Position numbers and translations under genes: made by a program. Source: Microbulbifer sp. THAF38 (GTDB lineage Bacteria > Pseudomonadota > Gammaproteobacteria > Pseudomonadales > Cellvibrionaceae). From it: a stretch of DNA of 64,000 nucleotides. Below the pieces are notes generated by a model. The model saw nothing but the letters and a program-made list of their open reading frames with translations. It searched no databases and had not been told where the DNA came from. Positions within the stretch are counted from its first letter, which is position 1. Every line of letters starts with the position of its first letter. The stretch is from contig NZ_CP045369.1 of assembly GCF_009363535.1 (NCBI RefSeq), positions 632,501 through 696,500 on the forward strand. The letters run 5' to 3'. Shown here piece by piece: positions 1-10,217 of the stretch.

Positions 1-1948
<1,948 letters not shown>

Positions 1949-2150
1949 ACAACAGAGATGGTTACTAACGACTAGCTAAGCTAGCGGATTGTGAGCAAGA
2001 GACATACAATCGCTTGCGGTGTATTACTACAGATTTTTTCACCGACCTTATTTGGGTTGACTGTTAACTGAGAAAAACTCAGTGGCAAACGGACAGTCAA
2101 ACGGCAGCGCAGGGCAAACGCCCATAAGACCAAGCCAACCCAAGCCAGTT

Positions 2151-2269
2151 TGCCTGACGACAATAGAGTTGTGGAACCACCTGATCCCTTGCCGAACTCA
2201 GAAGTGAAACGCAACATCGCCGATGGTAGTGTGGGGTCTCCCCATGTGAGAGTAGGTCATCGTCAGGCT
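2151..2269 (+). rRNA. 5S ribosomal RNA
   Basis: A 119-nt match to the gammaproteobacterial 5S pattern lies about 200 nt after the 23S 3' end. The terminal stem TGCCTGACGA pairs with TCGTCAGGCT, and the core contains GCCGAACTCAGAAGTGAAAC and GATGGTAGTGTGGGGTCTCC. It is the last gene of the operon, since no tRNA follows before the terminator. The ends are set by pairing of the terminal helix and may be off by one or two bases. Confidence 0.97.
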
Positions 2270-2279
2270 TCTAATCCGA

Positions 2280-2309
2280 AAGGGCCACCCAATGGGTGGC
2301 CCTTTTTTT
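2280..2309 (+). terminator. rRNA operon terminator
   Basis: An 11-bp perfect stem (AAGGGCCACCC / GGGTGGCCCTT) with a 3-nt loop is followed directly by a run of T residues. It lies about 10 nt after 5S rRNA, as expected for a Rho-independent terminator of a ribosomal operon. Confidence 0.95.
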
Positions 2310-2737
2310 ATGTGCGAAAAAAATTTAATGAAAATAATAAAAACAGAAAATAAAAAAGAGCTGGAAGAAAAATGTGCTCTGGAGAAAAATAAAAACTCCG
2401 TTCAAACCCCAGTCAAATTTTTACTCGCAACACTTCTACTGAAAAATCCTACTCGATTAAAATCCTAATAAACTAGAAAACTTCCTCAAACCACTGGAAG
2501 ATTTCTAACTCTTTAAATAAAGTACTTTCTTGATGAATTTCGCAAACATAATAAAAATAAGCAATGCAGAAAAACACGCTGCTTTATTTAATCCGCAGCT
2601 CGCCTATCCCCAAAAAATCCTTCGAAATTAAAAATTAATTTCCAGTACAGAAAGTCATTGCGCTGAAAAATTGACACAACAATACCAATAAAAAATTCGG
2701 TGATTTTTTGCACGTTTTGGTGAGCCTGAGCAACCAC

Positions 2738-2988
2738 GGGCCCTGGCGCGGATATACCGCAGTTATGCACAAGTCTATCCAGACTTTCTGTTAGTAAAGC
2801 CAGCCTGTGGAAAGTGGATAAATGGCTGGTGCTTTTTTACCCGTTGAAAAGGTCCCCACGGAAACAGGGGCCTGAGCGTGGATATCCCGGAGTTATACAC
2901 AGCTCTGTCCATGGAATCTGTTAGTAACAGCCTGTTAATAGAATTGTCATTATTGGGAAATAGAGATGGGCTGTTAGTTTGTGAATAA
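2738..2988. repeat. Degenerate 130-bp-period repeat with DnaA-box-like sites
   Basis: Two related segments of about 70 bp (2738-2810 and 2868-2937) lie 130 bp apart. Both carry GGATATxCCGxAGTTATxCACA and a TCTGTTAGTAA tail. Exact matches to the DnaA box TTATNCACA occur at 2763-2771 (+), 2893-2901 (+) and 2980-2988 (-), with an 8/9 match at 2813-2821 (-). The flank 2311-2735 is very AT-rich and holds no convincing gene. This could be a DnaA-binding cluster or a decayed interspersed repeat. The chromosomal origin itself is unlikely, as no dnaA, gidA or rpmH is nearby. Confidence 0.45.
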
Positions 2989-3035
2989 CTTAGAAGTGGT
3001 ACAAACATGGCAAAACAGTAAAGGGAATTAAGATA

Positions 3036-3059
3036 TAAAAAAGCCCCACGTAGTGGGGC
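3036..3059 (-). terminator. Terminator of the M28 peptidase operon
   Basis: A 7-bp stem (GCCCCAC / GTGGGGC) with a 3-nt loop is followed on the minus strand by six T residues. It lies 26 bp after the stop codon of the M28 peptidase gene. Confidence 0.9.
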
Positions 3060-3085
3060 ATTTTCTTCTGCTTCGCGGAGCTAGT

Positions 3086-4498
3086 TTATTTTTCCGCCTT
3101 TACTGGCACTCGCCCGAAGTTGCCTTCCATTTCGGTAGCCAGAAAGGACATCACTACCCAGGCTGCAACATTTTGGCGCAGGTTTTCAGGCTTTACCTTA
3201 TCCAGAGTATCGTTAGGGGTATGGTGATAATCGAAGTAATCGGTGCCATCCTGGTATAGGCCGAAAGCGGGAACCCCTTCAGCTACAAATACACTGCTGT
3301 CTGGTCCGCCATAGGACTGGTTATTGCCGCGTTCAATACCAAGGGGCGCCAATAGTTGCATCATTTGATCGGCAATATCGAACTTGTTCTCCGGCAAACG
3401 CGTATCAAAACGCCAGATCTTACCAGCGCCAAAATCAGACTCAGAGATGGCAATAATGTTATCCAGCTCGTGGCGGTGTGCATCTAGGTACTGCTTGGCA
3501 CCGACCAGGCCTATTTCTTCTGCGCCAAAGAGGACTACGCGCAGCGTGCGGCGCGGACGCACTGGGAGTTCTGCAATCAGACGAGCGGTTTCCATTACAA
3601 TGGCGACACCGGCGCCATCATCCAGCGCGCCTGTGCCTTCGTCCCAAGAGTCCAAGTGTGCGCCAATAATCATGACCTCTTCAGGGTTCTCGCGACCGGT
3701 GATCTCACCGATTACATTAAATGAGGGGCCATTACTGTGACGCTGGTTGTCTATATCGAGCTTCACTTCCACGGGTTTGCCACGACTCAACATGGCCTCT
3801 AAGAGATTCGCATCTGGGGCGGACAGCGCCAGTGCGGGTACCGGGTTTTCGATATTGTCGATGGACATCATGCCGGTGTGAGCAAAGCGGTCAGAGTCAG
3901 TGCCCACGGAACGTAATAGTAGCGCTGCGGCGCCTTTCTCTGCAGCTGCGCGCATACCTTTACTGCGACCTTGCACAGCGGGGCCGTAGCCCTCTCCCGT
4001 ACGCGCTTTTGCCATACGCTTATTGATAAAGGCAATTTTTCCCTTCACCTGTTTGGGTGAAGCCTCCAGCAAACTCTCTACATCGGGAAATTCGACGATC
4101 TCTGCAGTGAGGCCACCTTCGGGAGTTGCTACGCTGTAGCCCAAGGAAGAAACCACCAGCGGTTGTGGATAGGGGGAGACTACCTGGGCGTGCGCATGTC
4201 CTCGTGTCCAGCGGGGGACTTCGATTTGCTCTGTATAGACTCTGTCGAATCCCAGGGATTTCATTTTTTCCTGGGCCCAGGCCACTGCGCGCTCATCACC
4301 TTCGGTACCCGCGCGACGGGGTCCCACTTCCACAGTCAATGACTCAACGATGCTATAGGCATTGGAGGAAGCCAGGGCGCGATCGCGCAGCACTTCGGCC
4401 ACAGACAGGTCTTCCTGAGCCAGTGGCTTTGCTTGGGCGATACCGATCGCTGCGGTTGCAATAAGACCCCCAGTGAGGGACAGCAATGGTTTAAACAT
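3086..4498 (-). CDS. Secreted M28-family zinc aminopeptidase
   Basis: Predicted exported metallopeptidase of 470 residues that removes N-terminal amino acids from peptides. The start at 4498 is preferred because it has an AAGGA ribosome site and begins directly with a signal peptide (MFKPLLSL... AIGIAQA, cut near residue 22). A start 33 nt upstream would put charged residues ahead of that signal. A PA-type insert is followed by the M28 catalytic domain with the usual zinc ligands: GAHLDSWDEG (His, Asp), GAEEIGLVGA (Glu-Glu), ESDFGA (Asp) and DYHHTPNDTLD (His). It is the last gene of a minus-strand group and is followed by a terminator. Substrate preference cannot be read from the sequence. 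Confidence 0.93.
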   Translation of the reverse strand: MFKPLLSLTGGLIATAAIGIAQAKPLAQEDLSVAEVLRDRALASSNAYSIVESLTVEVGPRRAGTEGDERAVAWAQEKMKSLGFDRVYTEQIEVPRWTRGHAHAQVVSPYPQPLVVSSLGYSVATPEGGLTAEIVEFPDVESLLEASPKQVKGKIAFINKRMAKARTGEGYGPAVQGRSKGMRAAAEKGAAALLLRSVGTDSDRFAHTGMMSIDNIENPVPALALSAPDANLLEAMLSRGKPVEVKLDIDNQRHSNGPSFNVIGEITGRENPEEVMIIGAHLDSWDEGTGALDDGAGVAIVMETARLIAELPVRPRRTLRVVLFGAEEIGLVGAKQYLDAHRHELDNIIAISESDFGAGKIWRFDTRLPENKFDIADQMMQLLAPLGIERGNNQSYGGPDSSVFVAEGVPAFGLYQDGTDYFDYHHTPNDTLDKVKPENLRQNVAAWVVMSFLATEMEGNFGRVPVKAEK

Positions 4499-4527
4499 AC
4501 GTTTATCCTTGATTAACACTCGTTGAC

Positions 4528-4878
4528 TCAAGATTTTGATTCTTTGTTAGGTGTATTGATCAGCAGCTTACTGCGAATCTGGCGCAGCTGTTCCAGCCCC
4601 TTCTCGGTGAACAAATAGGGCGGGCTATCGCTGGACTCGTGCTCTTCTATTTCCAGGCACATGAGGCGCATCTTTTCCAGTTCTGGATCGTGGCGCATTG
4701 GAATTGCTACCAAAGCACGCCACTCACTTTCACTGGCTTGGCCGGTAATGGCATCCTCGAGGCCCTTGATAAAACTAGCTCTGTCCATGCGAAAGCGCGG
4801 GGTGCGCAGGTGCATCAAAGTCCAGATGACAATCACAAAGGCACAGAAGGACAGCAGCAAGGTAAGGAATAGGGTCAC
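4528..4878 (-). CDS. Small membrane-anchored protein of unknown function
   Basis: A 116-residue protein with one N-terminal membrane segment (residues about 2-22, MTLFLTLLLSFCAFVIVIW) and a hydrophilic, charged C-terminal part rich in Glu and Leu, probably cytoplasmic. No family is recognised. It lies 4 bp after the TauE-like gene and about 30 bp before the peptidase start, so it is probably cotranscribed with both. A housekeeping role beside its neighbours is possible but not shown by any motif. Confidence 0.75.
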   Translation of the reverse strand: MTLFLTLLLSFCAFVIVIWTLMHLRTPRFRMDRASFIKGLEDAITGQASESEWRALVAIPMRHDPELEKMRLMCLEIEEHESSDSPPYLFTEKGLEQLRQIRSKLLINTPNKESKS

Positions 4879-4882
4879 TTTT

Positions 4883-5662
4883 CTACGGCTCCAGTAGCAA
4901 TTTTATCGCGATGGCCAGGGTAACGAAAATAATCACAGGCTTAATTAATCTGGCCCCATGAGCGATAACCAGGTTTGATCCGAGCCTTGCACCGATAATC
5001 TGGGCGGCAGCCATTGTGATGCCCAGTATCAGGGAAAAGTGGCCGCCCAGCATAAATATCGCTAGTGACGTGATGTTGGTGGCTAATACTAGCGGTTTGG
5101 TCGATGCAGTGGCTTTACGCATGTTGAAACCGAGTAGCCCGGCGAATGCCAGGGCATAGAATGCCCCCATACCGGGACCAAAAAAACCCCCATAAAAACC
5201 AATTCCACCACCGATTAGTAGGTTAAAGGGCCCTGAGCCCATTCTCGGCTGGGAGTCGATATCGGAAATTCGCGGTGAAAAAGAGAAATAGAGGGCGATG
5301 GCAATAATTAGTATCGGTAGGAGTGTTTCCAGTGTTTCAACTCCGAGTTTGGTGACTGCCCAGGTACCTAGGCAAGAGCCGATCACTGCAGCCACCAAGC
5401 CGGGCCACAGAGGCCTGAGTTGTAAGTGCCCTTTTTGGAAGTAGTTAAAACTGGATGAGAGAGTACCGAAGACGGCCTGGAATTTATTGGTGCCTAGGGC
5501 ATCCAGCGGCGGGAGGCCAGCCCATAAAAGTGCGGGCAGGGTAATCAGGCCGCCGCCACCGGAGATGGCGTTGATAAAGCCCGCGGCGAAAGCCACCGCG
5601 GTGAGTATCAGAAGTGTGGTGAATGTTAAATCGTTACTAAGTTCTATCACGGGAGGATTCAC
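4883..5662 (-). CDS. TauE/SafE-family anion permease
   Basis: Integral membrane protein of 259 residues with about eight hydrophobic segments, the usual size for the TauE/SafE (UPF0721) family, whose characterised members export sulfite, sulfoacetate or related organic anions. The family signature is visible as a glycine-rich N-terminal repeat (GFINAISGGGGLITLPALL) and a C-terminal half repeat (IGGGIGFYGGFFGPGMGAF). The start overlaps the end of the upstream acyltransferase gene by 26 bp, implying cotranscription. The transported substrate cannot be deduced here. Confidence 0.9.
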   Translation of the reverse strand: MNPPVIELSNDLTFTTLLILTAVAFAAGFINAISGGGGLITLPALLWAGLPPLDALGTNKFQAVFGTLSSSFNYFQKGHLQLRPLWPGLVAAVIGSCLGTWAVTKLGVETLETLLPILIIAIALYFSFSPRISDIDSQPRMGSGPFNLLIGGGIGFYGGFFGPGMGAFYALAFAGLLGFNMRKATASTKPLVLATNITSLAIFMLGGHFSLILGITMAAAQIIGARLGSNLVIAHGARLIKPVIIFVTLAIAIKLLLEP

Positions 5663-6266
5663 TGCCCTCCGAGGTATCGGTTTCCATATTGTGGTGGAAA
5701 CCCTGGTATTTACTGAAGCGGTGCTGGATTTCTCTCATATCTTCGTCCAGATTCCCGGTGGGCCAATAGAGCGAATCCAAACAAAAACGTTTGCGAGAAA
5801 AGTCCCAGGCGATTAGTAAAATAGGTACTTCTGCGGCGTAGGCGATTCGCAGGAAGCCGCTCTTCCACTTGGTGACTTTCTTTCGAGTGCCTTCCGGGGT
5901 GATGCCCACCCACATTTTTTCATTTTTCCGATACTGTGTGGCAACCTGCTTGGCGATCCCCCCGGCGGAACCACGGTTGGTGGGCACGCCACCGAGCCAC
6001 ATAAAGAGCCCTTTAAATGGAAAGAAAAAGGCTTCTCTTTTCATCAGCCAGGAAATTTTCACGCGATAAGCCATGATAAAAGGCATGGCCACGATAAAAT
6101 CCCAATTGGACGTGTGCGGAGCCAGAGCCACCATTACCTTTTTTTCAGCTGGAAAAGTGCCCTCCAGTTTCCAGCCCATCAAGCGTATTATGATCTTGCC
6201 AATAGCGGCGGTGATGCTATTGCCGAGACGGGGGATTTCTACAGGTAAATCAATTTGCTGACTCAT
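5637..6266 (-). CDS. PlsC-like lysophospholipid acyltransferase family protein
   Basis: A 209-residue acyltransferase of the 1-acyl-glycerol-3-phosphate acyltransferase superfamily. The catalytic HX4D motif reads APHTSNWDF, the substrate-binding segment GGVPTNRGSA follows, and the later EGTRKK block is present. The compact length, lacking an N-terminal membrane pair, resembles the stand-alone cytosolic or membrane-peripheral subgroup often annotated as glycerol acyltransferase, so the lipid acceptor is uncertain. It is the first gene of a coupled group with the TauE-like exporter and lies about 70 bp after prfC. Confidence 0.88.
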   Translation of the reverse strand: MSQQIDLPVEIPRLGNSITAAIGKIIIRLMGWKLEGTFPAEKKVMVALAPHTSNWDFIVAMPFIMAYRVKISWLMKREAFFFPFKGLFMWLGGVPTNRGSAGGIAKQVATQYRKNEKMWVGITPEGTRKKVTKWKSGFLRIAYAAEVPILLIAWDFSRKRFCLDSLYWPTGNLDEDMREIQHRFSKYQGFHHNMETDTSEGSESSRDRT

Positions 6267-6336
6267 TATCGGTATCTCAATCTACAGCTCATGCGTTCCG
6301 GGAGGAAATACTTCCTCCACGAATAATGCCGGTAAA

Positions 6337-7917
6337 TTAGTGTTCGCGAGTTGCATAGAAGCGAATATCTGGATAACGCTCTTCAGCCAACTGCAAGTTG
6401 ACCCGGGTGGGCGCCAGGTAGGTTAGGTGTCCGCTGCCATCTATAGCGAGGTTGGTGCTCGCTTTGCGTTTAAAGTTTTCCAATTCTTTGACGCTTTCGC
6501 TTTCCACCCAGCGGGCGGTATTCACATTGACATTTTCGTAAATGGCTTCCACCTTATATTCGTCCTTGAGGCGGTAGGCGACCACTTCAAACTGCAGAAC
6601 ACCCACGGCACCAACAATAATGTCGTTGTTGTCCAGTGGGAAAAATACTTGAGTGGAGCCCTCCTCAGAAAGCTGCTGCAAGCCTTTTTGCAGTTGCTTT
6701 AATTTCAGTGGGTCTTTTAGGCGAATACGGCGGAATAACTCGGGGGCAAAATTGGGGATGCCGGTAAATTTTAGGGGCTCGCCTTCGGTAAATGTGTCGC
6801 CGATCTGGATAGTGCCATGGTTGTGCAGGCCGATAATATCGCCGGCAATAGCCTCTTCCACATGGGTCCGGTCGCCAGCCATAAATGTCACCGCGTCGGC
6901 AATTTTTACATCTTTACCGATGCGCACATGCTTCATTTTCATACCGCGGGTATAAGTGCCGGAACAAACGCGCATGAAGGCGATACGGTCGCGGTGCTTG
7001 GGGTCCATGTTGGCCTGGATCTTAAACACAAATCCGGAGAATTTTTCTTCGTTCGGTTCTACCTGGCGCTCCTGGGTAGCGCGAGACTGCGGACCTGGCG
7101 CCCACTCGACAAATCCATCGAGCATTTCACGCACACCGAAATTTCCGAGGGCGGTGCCGAAAAACACTGGAGTGAGTTCACCAGCCAGATAAGCTTCCAG
7201 GTTGAACTCGTGGGTAGCGCCGCGCACCAGTTCAATTTCCTCGCGGATGTCCTCAGCGTATTCACCGAGTAGCTCATCGGCTTCGGCAGAGTCGAGCCCT
7301 TTGATCTGAATATCTTCGGGAATGGTGTGACCCTGGCCTGGGGTGAATACATGGATGGTATCGGTGTAGAGGTTATAAACCCCTTTAAAGCTTTTGCCAG
7401 AACTGAGAGGCCAGTTGATCGGTGCGGCCTGGATATTCAGGACTTCCTCAATTTCATCCATCACTTCGATGGGGTCGCGAATATCCCGATCCAGTTTGTT
7501 GATGAACGAGAGAATCGGTGTGGTGCGCAGTCGGCACACATTCATCAGTTTGATGGTGCGGTCTTCGACACCTTTAGCACCGTCGATCACCATCAATGCC
7601 GAGTCCACTGCGGTAAGTACCCGGTAGGTGTCTTCGGAGAAGTCCTCGTGTCCAGGTGTGTCGAGTAGGTTAACAGTGCGCTCTTTGTAGGGAAACTGCA
7701 TGACCGAAGAAGTAACCGAGATACCTCTCTCCTGCTCCATGGTCATCCAGTCGGAGCGCGCGTGGGGACCTTTTTTACCCTTTACCGAACCCGCCAGCTG
7801 AATGGCATTTCCGAATAAAAGTAGCTTTTCGGTCACGGTTGTTTTACCGGCGTCCGGGTGGGAAATGATAGCGAAAGTTCTACGTCGTTGATATTGTTGA
7901 GAAAAATCTTTATTCAC
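6337..7917 (-). CDS. prfC: Peptide chain release factor 3 (RF3)
   Basis: GTPase of 526 residues that recycles RF1 and RF2 from the ribosome after termination. The G motifs are clear: SHPDAGKTT near residues 19-27, DTPGHEDF near 89-96 and NKLDR near 142-146. Length and the C-terminal domains (EEGSTQVFF..., [12 protein letters not shown]) match RF3 rather than EF-G. The gene lies at the left boundary of the prophage, with its 5' end facing the phage. This is the locus used by SXT/R391-type integrative elements, although those insert within the coding sequence and here the gene appears intact. Confidence 0.97.
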   Translation of the reverse strand: MNKDFSQQYQRRRTFAIISHPDAGKTTVTEKLLLFGNAIQLAGSVKGKKGPHARSDWMTMEQERGISVTSSVMQFPYKERTVNLLDTPGHEDFSEDTYRVLTAVDSALMVIDGAKGVEDRTIKLMNVCRLRTTPILSFINKLDRDIRDPIEVMDEIEEVLNIQAAPINWPLSSGKSFKGVYNLYTDTIHVFTPGQGHTIPEDIQIKGLDSAEADELLGEYAEDIREEIELVRGATHEFNLEAYLAGELTPVFFGTALGNFGVREMLDGFVEWAPGPQSRATQERQVEPNEEKFSGFVFKIQANMDPKHRDRIAFMRVCSGTYTRGMKMKHVRIGKDVKIADAVTFMAGDRTHVEEAIAGDIIGLHNHGTIQIGDTFTEGEPLKFTGIPNFAPELFRRIRLKDPLKLKQLQKGLQQLSEEGSTQVFFPLDNNDIIVGAVGVLQFEVVAYRLKDEYKVEAIYENVNVNTARWVESESVKELENFKRKASTNLAIDGSGHLTYLAPTRVNLQLAEERYPDIRFYATREH

Positions 7918-8219
7918 TTAGATTTAACCTTATCTGTGTACGCCCCTGTGTACACATATTGAAATATACCCCAAGGCCGAATCTGAAAGGCCGCATTATA
8001 ACAAATTGGCCTTTGGTTTTGCTCTCGGGGGCTGACTGATGGATGGTATCCGGTCAGCTTGGTTGATGCTAATAGAGTCGTTTACAGCGATTGCGCAGAA
8101 GCTTAGCTGTGTACACAGGGCGATTGAGGCGGGAGTGTTGAGAAAGGCGAAACGCTGTCGTAAGAGGGGGGATTTAGCGAGGCGGAGAGGTGCCCGCCGT
8201 CGCTAGGAGGAAAGAGCTG
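7918..8219. promoter_or_regulatory. Prophage left boundary and probable prfC promoter
   Basis: A 302-bp stretch without a gene. On the minus strand a perfect TATAAT lies at 8000-7995, about 78 bp before prfC. The -35 region is weak (AGCAAA at 17 bp). Two copies of GTGTAC-type sequence lie at 7935-7957, and a perfect 12-bp palindrome CTGTGTACACAG lies at 8107-8118. If 7935-7957 is the attachment site, this promoter lies inside the prophage and the phage supplies prfC transcription. The rest shows no gene. Confidence 0.5.
7935..7957 (+). other. Candidate left attachment site (attL-like)
   Basis: A 23-bp sequence of two TGTGTAC half-elements that matches 19 of 23 bases, in the same orientation, with the sequence at 43655-43677 beside the integrase gene. 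The last nine bases (TGTACACAT) are identical. The two positions bracket all phage genes. The match is imperfect, so these could instead be integrase arm-binding sites rather than the exchange core. Confidence 0.4.
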
Positions 8220-8417
8220 CTAGGCGGCTTTTGGAAGTGAAACTTGAGCCTCCCATTGCTCCACATCATCAATCGCCCAAAGGTTATGGCTGCCAGAGGC
8301 TTTGATGCGTGGCTTTGGGAGTGGGTTGGTTTCACGCTCTACCCATCTAAAAATTGTGCGGCTTGAGCAGCGATAGCGTTCGCTTAAGTCTTTGGTTGAC
8401 CAATATCCTTTAATCAT
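8220..8417 (-). CDS. AlpA/excisionase-like winged-helix DNA-binding protein
   Basis: A 65-residue protein with an N-terminal MerR/AlpA-type helix-turn-helix (STKDLSERYRCSSRTIFRW), a wing with SHNLWAIDDVEQWEA, and little else. Its size and position as the last gene of the left operon, next to the left prophage end, fit an excisionase or recombination directionality factor working with the integrase, or an AlpA-type activator. It is an excisionase by position only. Confidence 0.7.
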   Translation of the reverse strand: MIKGYWSTKDLSERYRCSSRTIFRWVERETNPLPKPRIKASGSHNLWAIDDVEQWEAQVSLPKAA

Positions 8418-8456
8418 AAGATTTTCCTTTTCTGTTGTTTCTTAATATCTCTGTGT

Positions 8457-9371
8457 TTAGCGCTGCACCAGGGCAAACCCCTGGCCGTTGCGTGTGAGTG
8501 CGCCTGCCTGTTGCAGGGCGTCGAAAACGGGTTTAACGGTTCTGTATCCGCCGGTGATGCTGTTGCTGATGTTGCGCAACACTGGGCGGTTGCCGAATTC
8601 ACCGGCGCAGATACGTTGGGCCAGTAGCTGTTGTTCTTTGCTCAGGTTGCTGGTGTGTTCTGGCTGTTGTTCAGCTGTTTCGGGCTGTTGAAACGGTTGT
8701 GAAACGCGTTTACCAACCGTTGCAGCGGCGTTAAACGCGAGTAACGCGACCAGTCCCACTATGTCGGTGATGATCGCCAGGGCCAGAAAGCCGATATGCT
8801 GAAGCCGCGCGGGGTCTGCGTTTAGGGTGTTGGCGAGGCTGTTGAAGGCGCTGTGTGTGTTGGCGGTTTGGCCGATGGTGGATAACTTCTCGATCAGCTG
8901 GGTGCGCTCAGTCTCCAATGTGGATAACTGCGCTGCGGTATTAAGGGCGCGCTGGCGGTAGCCGTTGTTGGCATCGATGTTTATCAAGCCGTTTAGGGTG
9001 TTTATCTGTTGTTGCAGGCTGTTGAGCTGCTGTTGCAACGCTCGGTATTCCTGGCTGTTGCGGGCGCTGCGTTGTTGCTGCTCTTCGCTGTGGGTGGCGA
9101 GGAATCCAACGGTGGCGACAATGCTGATCACTACCAGTAGGGGCCAGAGGCAGAGCAGGGCATAGCCGTTCTTTTGCCCTTGGCTGCACAACCACAGGCC
9201 CAGCGGGGCGAAGCTGAATTTGCACAGCTCCAGGGCCACCGCAGTGGCACCGGCCACCAGCTGCCCGCCTAGGTCTGCAGGCATGGATACCCACAGTTGC
9301 ACGGTAAAGGCCAAGCTGGTGCCGCAAAAGATTAGAGCGGCGATGCCGGTGAGGGATTGCCAGAGCTTCAC
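8457..9371 (-). CDS. Membrane protein with central coiled coil, unknown function
   Basis: A 304-residue protein. Three hydrophobic segments lie in the first 110 residues (near 8-28, 37-62 and 70-92), then a Gln-rich coiled coil (about 95-165) and another membrane segment near 190-215. The C-terminal cytoplasmic part (245-304) looks like a small winged-helix (KEQQLLAQRICAGEFGNRP...). The GTG start overlaps the stop of the preceding gene (GTGA). No family is recognised. The layout of membrane anchor, coiled coil and DNA-binding-like tail is unusual for a phage early protein and could sense or tether host components. Confidence 0.7.
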   Translation of the reverse strand: MKLWQSLTGIAALIFCGTSLAFTVQLWVSMPADLGGQLVAGATAVALELCKFSFAPLGLWLCSQGQKNGYALLCLWPLLVVISIVATVGFLATHSEEQQQRSARNSQEYRALQQQLNSLQQQINTLNGLINIDANNGYRQRALNTAAQLSTLETERTQLIEKLSTIGQTANTHSAFNSLANTLNADPARLQHIGFLALAIITDIVGLVALLAFNAAATVGKRVSQPFQQPETAEQQPEHTSNLSKEQQLLAQRICAGEFGNRPVLRNISNSITGGYRTVKPVFDALQQAGALTRNGQGFALVQR

Positions 9372-9814
9372 GCTGCTCTCCCTTTCTCCTGCTTGCGATT
9401 AGGCAGAATCTCCGCCTCCCAGCCGTGGTCTTTGTAGTGGTTGGGGTTGGCTTGGTTTTGGATATTGTCCAGCTCTGGGCGCACCAGTTCGGCCAAGTCG
9501 TTTAGGCGGACTCCGCGTGATTCGAACTCGGTGGAGTCGGTATAGAATTCGCCCTTTGGGGTTTTGCACTCAACAAAAACCGTTACCAGCCAGTGGTGTT
9601 GCCAATTGAGGATTTCGTGCTGCAGCTTGGCGCGGGCTATATCGCCAACGGCGCCACCTTGGCGTCGATGGCTGATGTCGAGAATGGGGTCGCCATAGGT
9701 ATCCAGGCCGGTGCTGCTGCGGGCGGTGAGGACCAAACCGGGCAGCCAGCGGTTTACCAGGCGGGCGTGTTGTGCCTGCTTGCTCATGGGTTTGCGGGGT
9801 TTACGCTTGGCCAT
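9368..9814 (-). CDS. Phage early protein of unknown function
   Basis: A 148-residue soluble protein with a very basic N-terminus (MAKRKPRKPMSKQ) and a middle region of alternating hydrophobic residues (HHWLVTVFVEC). No motif is recognised. It is coupled to the following membrane protein gene by a GTGA overlap and preceded by a hairpin (9846-9865) that separates it from the gene upstream. A nucleic-acid-binding role is possible from the basic N-terminus but not supported further. Confidence 0.65.
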   Translation of the reverse strand: MAKRKPRKPMSKQAQHARLVNRWLPGLVLTARSSTGLDTYGDPILDISHRRQGGAVGDIARAKLQHEILNWQHHWLVTVFVECKTPKGEFYTDSTEFESRGVRLNDLAELVRPELDNIQNQANPNHYKDHGWEAEILPNRKQEKGRAA

Positions 9815-9845
9815 TCTCTATTCCTCAATATCCTCTACCCACTTA

Positions 9846-9865
9846 GCCCGCACTGGGCGGGCTTA
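9846..9865 (-). terminator. Intercistronic hairpin in the left operon
   Basis: A GC-rich stem (AGCCCGC / GCGGGCT, short loop) lies between two early genes. No T run follows, so it is more likely an RNA-processing, pausing or attenuating structure than a full terminator. Confidence 0.4.
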
Positions 9866-9881
9866 GGTCAGTATTTAATTT

Positions 9882-10151
9882 TCAGCAGGCCTGATGCTGG
9901 GCGGTTTCGAATAACCCTGCAGGGCAAGTCTTATCTTTCCGTTCTTTCAACTTTCCATCCACGACGCTGTAAATCTTTGCGGTGTCTGTTTTCTTGTCGA
10001 ATATCTGAACCCAGCTGGTGAAAATATCGTTTTTGGCAACTTGTGTTGCCACTTCAAAGGCTTCTTTTTCTGTGTGGTATGACTGCTTAAAATCTATTAC
10101 GCCACCCATCTCAAGGTTGTAGGCGCCGTAAAATAGGGCGTATGGTTTCAT
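9882..10151 (-). CDS. Small phage protein of unknown function
   Basis: An 89-residue acidic-to-neutral protein with a compact alpha/beta look (MKPYALFYGAYNLEMGG, SYHTEKEAFEVATQVAK, WVQIFDKKT). No domain is recognised. It lies in the leftward early operon after the DUF2303 gene, from which it is separated by a 66-bp gap holding a GC-rich repeat motif (10172-10191). Confidence 0.6.
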   Translation of the reverse strand: MKPYALFYGAYNLEMGGVIDFKQSYHTEKEAFEVATQVAKNDIFTSWVQIFDKKTDTAKIYSVVDGKLKERKDKTCPAGLFETAQHQAC

Positions 10152-10171
10152 TGGATCTTGGTCCTGTATTA

Positions 10172-10191
10172 GGGCCCAGTACCTGCGGCCC
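10172..10191 (-). repeat. GC-rich 20-bp motif, copy 1
   Basis: A 20-bp motif with GGGCC and GGCCC ends that can form a short hairpin. It recurs with 17/20 identity at 11487-11506. Both copies lie in gaps just upstream of left-operon genes, so a role in RNA processing or translation is possible. Confidence 0.4.
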
Positions 10192-10217
10192 GGTTGGATA
10201 TTGTGGGCAGCCCTAAA

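Noticed and set aside
7827..7917. SXT-type insertion inside the prfC coding sequence
   Set aside because: The RF3 N-terminus ([20 protein letters not shown]) appears normal, and no duplicate of its first codons is seen at the integrase end, so the insertion seems to lie upstream of the gene.
8414..8602. 62-codon minus-strand frame near the AlpA-like gene
   Set aside because: Out-of-frame overlap with the 304-residue membrane protein's 3' end, without its own ribosome site.
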